DNA of 6,865 nucleotides, taken from NCBI GenBank assembly GCA_946479475.1, contig CAMLGG010000274.1:1-6865 (forward strand). The letters run 5' to 3'. This DNA comes from an uncultured Ideonella sp. (GTDB taxonomy: Bacteria; Pseudomonadota; Gammaproteobacteria; Burkholderiales; Burkholderiaceae). Made by a program: the position numbers and the translations under genes. A model generated the notes under the pieces. It saw nothing but the letters and a program-made list of their open reading frames with translations, did not search any database and was not told where the DNA came from. Below, piece after piece: positions 1-4,493 of this stretch; position 1 is the stretch's first letter; every line of letters begins with the position of its first letter.

Positions 1-1
1 C

Positions 2-403
2 CTGTGGTGGCGCCGCGGCCGGCGCTACCGCGTGGCGCCGGACGACCGCGGGCTGATGGCGATGGAGCCCGGCGTCGGCGGCCGCGTCTTTGAGTCGTGG
101 CACGACGAAGGCGGCACCGAGCAGGTGCGCGAGATCGGCCGCGTGGAGGTCTGGGAGCCGCCTCGGCGGCTGGTCTTCAGCTGGCGCGCAGCGAATTTCG
201 CGCCGCACGAGTCGACCGAGGTCGAAGTGCGGTTCTCCCCCACCGCCTCAGGCCACACCCAGGTCAGCGTGGAGCACCGCGGCTGGGCCGCCATCCGGCC
301 CGACCACCCGGTGCGCCACGGCCAGGAGGTGCCGGCCTTCGTGCGGACGATGGCGATGTGGTGGGGCGACCTGCTGACCGCATTGCGCCGACGGGCTGCC
401 TAG
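2..403 (+). CDS. SRPBCC (AHSA1/START-like) domain protein, 5' partial
   Basis: The reading frame is open from the left edge, so the true start lies outside the window. A GTG at 32 is available, but the residues before it (LWWRRGRRYRV) fit the family, in which a WWR-type segment is common near the N-terminus. The visible part carries a typical AHSA1-like pattern: an EPGVGGRVFESW block, then GRVEVWEPPRRLVFSW, then a strand with STEVEVRFSP, a VSVEHRGW block, and a C-terminal helix ending MWWGDLLTALRRRAA. These proteins form a helix-grip fold with a hydrophobic cavity; in bacteria most members have no defined ligand or activity, and some are encoded beside ArsR-type regulators. No such neighbour is visible here. 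The gene converges on trxC with about 40 bases between the stops and no clear terminator. The family call is good; the biological role is unknown. Confidence 0.85.
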   Translation: MWWRRGRRYRVAPDDRGLMAMEPGVGGRVFESWHDEGGTEQVREIGRVEVWEPPRRLVFSWRAANFAPHESTEVEVRFSPTASGHTQVSVEHRGWAAIRPDHPVRHGQEVPAFVRTMAMWWGDLLTALRRRAA

Positions 404-443
404 GGCCGCGCGGTTGGCGAAGGAATCGACAGGCCTTGGCGGC

Positions 444-911
444 TCAGGCGCCGCGCGGCCGGGCCGACGCCCACGCAGCCACCTGGCCCGCCGCCATCGC
501 CCCGCTGACGCGATCCACCTCGCGGCCGCCTTGCAGCTTGACCATGGTCGGGATGCTGCGGATGCCGAAGCGCGAGGAGGTGCGCGGGTTGTCGTCGCTG
601 TTGACCTTGGCGAAGAGCACGCGGCCCTTGAGCTGTGCCGCGGCCTGGGCGAAGTGCGGGGCCATCTGCCGGCAGGGGCCGCACCACGGGGCCCAGAAGT
701 CGACCACCACCGGCAGCGGGCTCGCCGCGACGACGCGTTCGAAGTTCGCGTCCGTCAGCTCCAGCGGATGCGCCGGCAACAGCTCGGCGCCGCAGCGGCC
801 GCAGGTGGGCTCCTCGCCCAGGCGGGCTCGCGGCACGCGGTTGCTGGCGCCGCAACTGGGGCAGGCGACGAGGGCCGCATCGGCGGCGGCGGGGGAGGTG
901 GCGCTCATCAT
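444..911 (-). CDS. trxC: Thioredoxin TrxC (thioredoxin 2) with N-terminal zinc-binding motif
   Basis: This is a cytoplasmic thiol-disulfide oxidoreductase reduced by thioredoxin reductase. Numbered from the ATG at 911 it has 155 residues. An N-terminal zinc ribbon shows CPSC (C17, C20) and CGRC (C37, C40), the hallmark that separates TrxC from TrxA. The thioredoxin fold follows, with the WCGPC active site at residues 76-80, preceded by VVVDFWAP, and the cis-proline loop SIPT near P121. TrxC in E. coli is about 139 residues, so this protein has modest extra residues at the N-terminus (SATSPAAADAA) and a short C-terminal tail. Two consecutive ATGs (911 and 908) could start translation, and an in-frame TTG at 917 is less likely. 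No strong Shine-Dalgarno sequence separates them. The gene lies 50 bases downstream of the LysR gene on the same strand, so readthrough is possible. In enterobacteria trxC responds to oxidative stress through OxyR; no OxyR site is evident here. Confidence 0.95.
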   Translation of the reverse strand: MMSATSPAAADAALVACPSCGASNRVPRARLGEEPTCGRCGAELLPAHPLELTDANFERVVAASPLPVVVDFWAPWCGPCRQMAPHFAQAAAQLKGRVLFAKVNSDDNPRTSSRFGIRSIPTMVKLQGGREVDRVSGAMAAGQVAAWASARPRGA

Positions 912-921
912 CTTCAACTGG

Positions 922-937
922 GGGCGGATCGCCGCCC
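922..937 (-). other. Short perfect hairpin between lysR and trxC
   Basis: GGGCGG and CCGCCC form a six-pair GC-only stem around a four-base loop (CGAT on the minus strand). It sits 10 bases upstream of the trxC ATG at 911 and about 25 bases after the lysR stop. No U-run follows, so it is a poor intrinsic terminator. It could instead mask or expose the trxC translation start, or be chance in GC-rich DNA. Confidence 0.3.
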
Positions 938-961
938 GTCAAGAAGAAGGTACCGACCCTT

Positions 962-1900
962 TCAGGCCGCGGCGCTGACCTGGCGCAAGCGCTCGGCGAT
1001 CTCGTCGCCCACGTGCTGCATGAAGGCCCGCACCCGGGCCGTGTCCCGCAGGTCGGGATGGGTCAGCATCCACACCGGCACCGTCATCTCGGGGATCACC
1101 TCGGACACCGCCACCAGCTCCGGGTGGTTGGCCTCCATGAAGCAGGGCAGCACCCCGATGCCGATGGCGGTGCGCAGCATCGCCGCGACCGCATTGAAGA
1201 TGTCGACGCGCACCCGCACCCGCGCGCCGGCGAGGTTCTGGCGCATCCAGCGGTCGTACACGCGACTGCGGGCGTCGCGCTCGAAGGCCACCCAGGGCGC
1301 ATCGCGCAGCAGCTCGGGCAGCGGCGTCACCTCCTGCGGCAGGCCGGGCGCCCCGCGCAGCGCGTAGACCTTGCAAGGCGCATCGCCCAGCGGCCGGCCC
1401 ACCAGGTGCTCCGCCACCTGGCTGGAAAGTCGCAGCGCCACGTCGGCCTGGCGGGTCGACCAGCTGGTCGAGGATTCCGGGCTGCGCCGCGCCAGGTCGA
1501 CCAGGAAGGCGTTCTCCAGCACCTCCACCTCGATCCCGGGATAGGCTCGCGCGAAGGAGGCCAGCGGCGCGGGCAGCAGGTGCTCCATCACCACGAAGGC
1601 CGTCGTCAGGCGCAGCTGCCCGGTGAGCTCGCGGTCGCGCCCCTGCACCCGGCGCTCGATCTCGTCGACCTGGTCGGCCATGCGGCGTGCCTGTTCCAGC
1701 AACAGGGCGCCGGCCTCGGTCGGCTGGTAGCCCTGGCGGAGCCGCTCGAACAGCCGCGCGCCGAGGCGCGCCTCCAGGGCATCCAGGCGGCGCAGCACCG
1801 TCGTGTGGTTCACGCCCAGCTGCCTCGCCGCCGCGGCCAGCGAGCCGCCCTGGCCTATGGCCAGCGCGTAGCGAAGGTCGCTCCAGTCCAGATCCGGCAT
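962..1900 (-). CDS. LysR-family transcriptional regulator
   Basis: This is a DNA-binding regulator of 312 residues, the usual LysR length. The N-terminal winged helix-turn-helix spans about residues 6-64 (WSDLRYALAIGQGGSLAAAARQLGV, then NHTTVLRRLDALEARLGARLF), followed by the linker helix to about residue 90. The remainder (about 92-300) is the periplasmic-binding-protein-like effector domain. I place the start at the ATG at 1900 because family homology begins at PDLDWSDLRY; in-frame codons further upstream (to 1960) run through the putative operator. Residues 140-150 (SPESSTSWSTR) look inserted between DLARR and QADVALRL, segments that normally adjoin in this subgroup. The effector is unknown. 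Repeat-rich sequence just upstream suggests autoregulation and control of the rightward genes. It is not adjacent to a beta-lactamase gene, so there is no reason to call it AmpR. The trxC gene follows on the same strand. Confidence 0.93.
   Translation of the reverse strand: MPDLDWSDLRYALAIGQGGSLAAAARQLGVNHTTVLRRLDALEARLGARLFERLRQGYQPTEAGALLLEQARRMADQVDEIERRVQGRDRELTGQLRLTTAFVVMEHLLPAPLASFARAYPGIEVEVLENAFLVDLARRSPESSTSWSTRQADVALRLSSQVAEHLVGRPLGDAPCKVYALRGAPGLPQEVTPLPELLRDAPWVAFERDARSRVYDRWMRQNLAGARVRVRVDIFNAVAAMLRTAIGIGVLPCFMEANHPELVAVSEVIPEMTVPVWMLTHPDLRDTARVRAFMQHVGDEIAERLRQVSAAA
1456..1471. repeat. 16-bp perfect palindrome inside lysR
   Basis: TCGACCAG is followed directly by its reverse complement CTGGTCGA. 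The sequence GGTCGACCAG occurs at 1454-1463 and again at 1495-1504, a 10-bp direct repeat 41 bases apart, and the inverted half lies between them. The palindrome falls within the 33 bases that encode the apparent insertion in the effector domain. It may be the mark of a local duplication or slippage event. Confidence 0.6.
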
Positions 1901-1914
1901 GCCCCGGAGTATGT

Positions 1915-1936
1915 GTGCGAATTCGCAAGTTCGCAC
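1915..1936. promoter_or_regulatory. Putative LysR operator (TTCGCA repeat cluster)
   Basis: Three copies of the hexamer TTCGCA or its complement sit side by side. TGCGAATTCGCA (1916-1927) is a perfect 12-bp palindrome, and a third half-site TTCGCA follows two bases later (1930-1935). The outer arms GTGCGAA (1915-1921) and TTCGCAC (1930-1936) also pair as a 7-bp inverted repeat with an 8-base gap. It begins 15 bases upstream of the lysR ATG. Dyads in the gap between a LysR gene and a divergent neighbour are the normal location for LysR binding. That this regulator binds here is inferred. Confidence 0.55.
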
Positions 1937-1946
1937 TGCGGCTGCC

Positions 1947-1960
1947 TGCATTGCCGGCAA
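1947..1960. promoter_or_regulatory. Second dyad, possible LysR activation site (TGC-N7-GCA)
   Basis: TGC at 1947-1949 and GCA at 1957-1959 are separated by seven bases, which fits the T-N11-A pattern of LysR boxes. The core TTGCCGGCAA (1951-1960) is itself a perfect 10-bp palindrome. Its centre is 34 bp from that of the TGCGAATTCGCA palindrome, roughly three helical turns, so two dimers could sit on a similar face. It overlaps the proposed -35 element of the rightward promoter. Confidence 0.35.
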
Positions 1961-1979
1961 ATCTGCCGCCGTCTACATT
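1951..1979 (+). promoter_or_regulatory. Candidate sigma-70 promoter for the small ORF and sigma/anti-sigma genes
   Basis: TTGCCG (1951-1956) and TACATT (1974-1979) are separated by 17 bases; each matches four of six consensus positions. The predicted start of transcription near 1986 gives a leader of about 32 bases before the ATG at 2018. It would place the TTCGCA cluster near -60, the usual LysR recognition position. An alternative is TTGACC (1978-1983) with TAAACA (2003-2008), but its 19-base spacer is long. This is a visual match only. Confidence 0.35.
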
Positions 1980-2017
1980 GACCGAACCGCGCAAACGCAG
2001 GGTAAACACCTAACCGC

Positions 2018-2203
2018 ATGGATTCTTCCCGCCGCCCCCTGAGCAGCCTGGACGCCTGGCCCGGCGAAGCCGCCCGGCCGCCGCTGCGGCTGCTGGAGAC
2101 GCCGCGCGCCCCCGCCGCCCGGGCCGGCGAAGGCCGGACCTCCCGGCCCGCCGCACCGGCCGGCTGGCTGCAGCGCCTGCGCCACGCCCTGCTGGCGGGC
2201 TGA
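2018..2203 (+). CDS. Hypothetical small protein (61 aa), divergent from lysR
   Basis: I do not recognise this protein. It begins with ATG and nearly every codon ends in G or C, matching the neighbouring genes, which supports real coding. The product is rich in arginine, proline and alanine, has no membrane segment, and no cysteine. The middle (about residues 27-48) looks disordered, and the C-terminus (GWLQRLRHALLAG) could form a short amphipathic basic helix. No strong ribosome-binding site is seen; AGGG at 1999-2002 is about 15 bases from the ATG. It starts 117 bases from the lysR start in the divergent direction and lies upstream of the sigma factor gene with a 41-base gap. This arrangement suggests a LysR target or a leader peptide of the sigma operon. 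If it is not translated, the stretch 1901-2244 is a non-coding leader with the operator described. High GC content alone can create such ORFs, so confidence is moderate. Confidence 0.5.
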   Translation: MDSSRRPLSSLDAWPGEAARPPLRLLETPRAPAARAGEGRTSRPAAPAGWLQRLRHALLAG

Positions 2204-2244
2204 GGCCCCTCCCCGCGGCGGCGCCTGCGACGGAATAATCCGCC

Positions 2245-2817
2245 GTGCCGCCGCGTAAGCCAGGGGTGAGCGCCCCGGAACCGTTTCGCCGCCAGCTGCT
2301 CGAGGCCCTGCCCCGGCTGCGGCGCTACGCGCGCACGCTCGATTTCGACGAGCACGCCGTCGACGACCTGGTCCAGAGCACCGTCGAGCGTGCGCTGACC
2401 CACTGGCACCAGTTCGACCAGCGGCGCGACATTCGCGTCTGGCTGTTGTCCATCGCTCACAACGCCCATCTCGACCGCCTGCGCCGCGAGCGCCGGCTGT
2501 CGATCGTCGACCCGGCGCAGCTCGAAGAGACCGCCGAGCCGGGCGATGGCTCCTTCGGCGGCGACCCCGGCCTCCATGCCGCCTTGCGCATGGACCTGCT
2601 GGCGGCGCTGGGCCGGCTGTCGCCCCAGCACCGCGAGATCCTGCTGCTGGCCGGCGTGGAGCAGCTGAGCTATGCCGAATGCGCCGAGGTGCTGGGCGTG
2701 CCGCAGGGCACGGTCATGTCGCGCCTGTCGCGGGCCCGGACGGCGATGCGCGCCGCGCTGGACGGCGGCGGCCAGCCCCGGCCGAGCGCCCAGCCTGGCC
2801 TGCGGAGGGTGGTCTGA
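2245..2817 (+). CDS. ECF-type RNA polymerase sigma factor
   Basis: This is a sigma-70 family factor of the extracytoplasmic function group, which directs RNA polymerase to stress promoters when freed from its anti-sigma factor. The 190-residue product has region 2 at about residues 13-84, including DDLVQSTVERAL (core contact) and DIRVWLLSIAHNAHLDRLRRERR (-10 recognition), a linker of about 30 residues rich in acidic and glycine residues, and region 4 at about 116-170 with the helix-turn-helix LSYAECAEVLGVPQGTVMSRLSRAR. There are no regions 1 or 3, as expected for the ECF group. The GTG at 2245 is chosen as the first start in the frame, with GGA about 10 bases upstream; a second GTG at 2266 is possible because homology begins only near PFRRQLLEALP. 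The short Arg/Pro tail after residue 172 is probably disordered. The anti-sigma gene follows after 12 bases, so the two form an operon. The inducing signal and ECF subgroup cannot be told from sequence alone. Confidence 0.93.
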   Translation: MPPRKPGVSAPEPFRRQLLEALPRLRRYARTLDFDEHAVDDLVQSTVERALTHWHQFDQRRDIRVWLLSIAHNAHLDRLRRERRLSIVDPAQLEETAEPGDGSFGGDPGLHAALRMDLLAALGRLSPQHREILLLAGVEQLSYAECAEVLGVPQGTVMSRLSRARTAMRAALDGGGQPRPSAQPGLRRVV

Positions 2818-2829
2818 GGCACGAAGAAG

Positions 2830-3657
2830 ATGGCGACCCACGAACTCCATCCCCCCGGCGACGAGCTGCTGTCGGCCTGGCTCGACGGCGAGCTGGACGA
2901 AACGACCCACGCCCGCGTTCAAGCCTGGCTCGAGCAGCATCCGGAGGACGCCGCCCGCGTCCGCCTCTGGGCCGCCGACCGCGAAGCCCTGCGCAGCCGC
3001 CTGGACGCCGACCTGGACGAACCCGTGCCGCCGCATTGGGCGGATCGGGTCATGGCCGGCGCGGGCAGGGGTGCGGGCGGTGCGCCGCCCGCGCACTGGC
3101 AGGCCTGGGCGGCGTCGCTCGCGCTGGCGAGCGCGCTCGCGGGCGCGGCCGGCGGGGCGTGGTGGACCCGGCAGCATGCGGCGGCTTCGGCAGCCGGAAC
3201 GACGGCCTCGGCGACCTGGCCGCAGCTCGCGGCGGCGGCCCATGCGGTCTACGTGCCCGAGGTGCGGCACCCCGTCGAGGTGGCGGTGGAAGGCGACGCC
3301 GCCGCCCAGCGCGCCCAGGAGGAGCATCTTTCGCGCTGGCTGACGAAGCGCCTGGACGTGCCGGTCAAGCTGTTCGACCTGAGCTCGCAGGGCTTCCGGC
3401 TCGTCGGCGGCCGGCTGCTGCCCGAAGGCCAGGGACCCAGCGCCCAGCTCATGTACGAGGGCGCCGACGGGGTGCGGGTGACCGTCTATCTGCGGCGAAA
3501 AGGTGCGGATGCGCCGGCGGCCTTCCGCTACGAGCGGGTCAACGACCTGGGGCTGTTCTATTGGGTCGAAGGGCCGGCCGGCTATGCCATCGTCGGGGCA
3601 CTGCCGCGCGAAAGGCTTCTGGCCCTGGCCGAGGCCATTGCGCGGCAGGAGCCGTGA
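2830..3657 (+). CDS. Transmembrane anti-sigma factor, cysteine-free (RsiW/COG5662-like)
   Basis: This 275-residue protein probably holds the preceding sigma factor inactive at the inner membrane. The cytoplasmic N-terminus (residues 8-60) matches the anti-sigma fold, with ELLSAWLDGELDE followed by a helix HARVQAWLEQHPEDAARV. In zinc anti-sigma factors a HxxxCxxC motif lies here; this protein has no cysteine at all, so it is a zinc-independent version. A Pro/Gly-rich segment (75-88) leads to one membrane segment at about 91-112 (QAWAASLALASALAGAAGGAWW). The rest should be periplasmic: an Ala-rich spacer and a C-terminal domain from about 165 with LSRWLTKRLDVPVKLFDLSSQGFRLVGGRLLP and later YWVEGPAGYAIVGALPRERLLALAEAI, a pattern typical of proteobacterial COG5662 proteins. 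The start at 2830 is 12 bases after the sigma stop, with GAGG overlapping that stop as a ribosome site. The periplasmic domain may sense the signal or be cut by site-1-type proteolysis; that is inference. Confidence 0.88.
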   Translation: MATHELHPPGDELLSAWLDGELDETTHARVQAWLEQHPEDAARVRLWAADREALRSRLDADLDEPVPPHWADRVMAGAGRGAGGAPPAHWQAWAASLALASALAGAAGGAWWTRQHAAASAAGTTASATWPQLAAAAHAVYVPEVRHPVEVAVEGDAAAQRAQEEHLSRWLTKRLDVPVKLFDLSSQGFRLVGGRLLPEGQGPSAQLMYEGADGVRVTVYLRRKGADAPAAFRYERVNDLGLFYWVEGPAGYAIVGALPRERLLALAEAIARQEP

Positions 3658-3681
3658 GCGCCTGGCCGGGGTGCCACCGCG

Positions 3682-4317
3682 TCAGCGCTGGTCCTTGTAG
3701 GACTCCATCGGCAGGGTGACGGAGTAGTCGCTCGGCGTCGCGCCGCCGCGGGTCGACGCGGCGGGGGCGGGCGCATTGCCGCTGCCCATCGCGCCGTGGC
3801 GGGTCGGGCCGCCGGAGGCGAGGGCGCCCGGGCCGGAGCTGCCGGCGCGGCGGCCCTCCTGGCGGTAGCGCTCGATCTCGCCTTCGAGCGACTTCACCTG
3901 CTCGGCGTGCGCCTTGTTGAGGCCGTCCACCTGCTCGACCAGGGTCTCCATGAGGCGGGACAGCTCGTTGGCATGCTGCTGGCGCAGCTCCTCGAGCTCG
4001 CGCTCCTGGCGCAGGCGATCGCTCTGGCGCTCCTGCTCGCGCTCCTGTTGCTGGCGCGAATTGGCTTCGGCCAGCGACTTCAGCTGGGACGACAGCTGCA
4101 GGTTGGCGGCACGCAGGCGCTCCAGCAGGCGTTGCTGCGGGGAGGCTTCGCGGCCGTTGGCTTCGCCGACGGGCAGGGCGGCATCGGCTTCGGGCCGGCT
4201 TTCGCGCGCCGGGGGGGCCGAGCGCCCGCGCTGGCGCACCGCGCCGAGCATGATCCCCAGCGCCAACCCGACCACCACGGCCACCAGGGGCCAGATCCAT
4301 CCCGCCATTTCGTTCAT
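3682..4317 (-). CDS. Membrane-anchored coiled-coil protein of unknown function
   Basis: I do not recognise a named family. The 211-residue product has one N-terminal membrane segment (about residues 5-27, AGWIWPLVAVVVGLALGIMLG) with short N-terminal and basic cytoplasmic flanks (RQRGR), implying the bulk is cytoplasmic. A charged Pro/Ala linker (33-59) precedes a long predicted coiled coil at about 61-155, rich in Q, E, R and L, including QQQEREQERQSDRLRQERELEELRQQ. A Gly/Ala/Ser-rich tail (156-195) ends in a small conserved-looking piece, PSDYSVTLPMESYKDQR. The architecture resembles division-associated proteins such as ZapG/YhcB, but the sequence itself does not let me claim that. The start at 4317 is favoured because GAAGGG lies nine bases upstream (4327-4332); an ATG at 4308 would be in the membrane segment's leading edge. 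The gene converges on the anti-sigma gene with 24 bases between stops and is divergent from ampG. Confidence 0.8.
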   Translation of the reverse strand: MNEMAGWIWPLVAVVVGLALGIMLGAVRQRGRSAPPARESRPEADAALPVGEANGREASPQQRLLERLRAANLQLSSQLKSLAEANSRQQQEREQERQSDRLRQERELEELRQQHANELSRLMETLVEQVDGLNKAHAEQVKSLEGEIERYRQEGRRAGSSGPGALASGGPTRHGAMGSGNAPAPAASTRGGATPSDYSVTLPMESYKDQR

Positions 4318-4493
4318 CTGTGTACGCCCTTCGTCGGGCTCGCGCTACCGCGCCGCCAGGGATGGCGGTCATCCGTTGCGAAGATTGTGAGGCCTAAGCA
4401 CAGGCCGCGCCATCCCGGGGTGCCTGGGTGTCGCCAATGCCGCCCGGTGGCGTCGGCCGGCCGCAACGAGGCCCGCTCCTAGAATCCCGGCCC
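4318..4493. promoter_or_regulatory. Divergent intergenic region between the coiled-coil gene and ampG
   Basis: This 176-base gap should carry promoters for both flanking genes. Visible structures are a hairpin at 4353-4368 (CCGCCA, loop GGGA, TGGCGG; on the + strand the loop has the GNRA form) and a weaker one at 4391-4406 (GGCCT/AGGCC with a six-base loop). The local dip in GC around 4375-4400 is a plausible promoter area for the minus-strand gene, but I cannot define its -10 and -35 boxes. No ORF here looks coding. Confidence 0.5.
4480..4485 (+). promoter_or_regulatory. Candidate -10 element of ampG (short-leader or leaderless)
   Basis: TAGAAT matches the sigma-70 -10 box at five of six positions and ends eight bases before the ATG at 4494, so transcription would begin at or within a few bases of the start codon. 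No Shine-Dalgarno sequence is visible between them, in keeping with a leaderless message. No convincing -35 element is seen about 17 bases upstream. Confidence 0.4.

Noticed and set aside
962..1900. Calling the LysR protein AmpR because an ampG gene is nearby
   Set aside because: AmpR genes normally sit next to ampC; there is no beta-lactamase here, and the protein looks like a general LysR subgroup. The ampG gene is over 2.5 kb away with other operons between.
962..1960. Longer LysR start at 1960
   Set aside because: The extra 20 residues show no LysR homology and would place coding sequence over the repeat-rich operator; the ATG at 1900 begins exactly at the family N-terminus.
635..1981. 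A 448-codon open frame on the plus strand opposite trxC and lysR
   Set aside because: It is the reverse-strand shadow of two well-supported genes and shows no recognisable protein motif.
2231..2242. CGGA/TCCG mini-hairpin and AATAAT box just before the sigma start
   Set aside because: The stem is only four pairs, and the -10-like AATAAT has no -35 partner in the GC-rich sequence upstream; too weak to list as a promoter.
1855..3327. A 490-codon open frame on the minus strand opposite the sigma and anti-sigma genes
   Set aside because: Same reasoning: no domain, Arg/Gly/Ala-rich, and the opposite strand encodes clear sigma and anti-sigma proteins.
3658..3681. Bidirectional terminator between the convergent anti-sigma and coiled-coil genes
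   Set aside because: The 24-base gap has no convincing stem with a flanking T-run on either strand.
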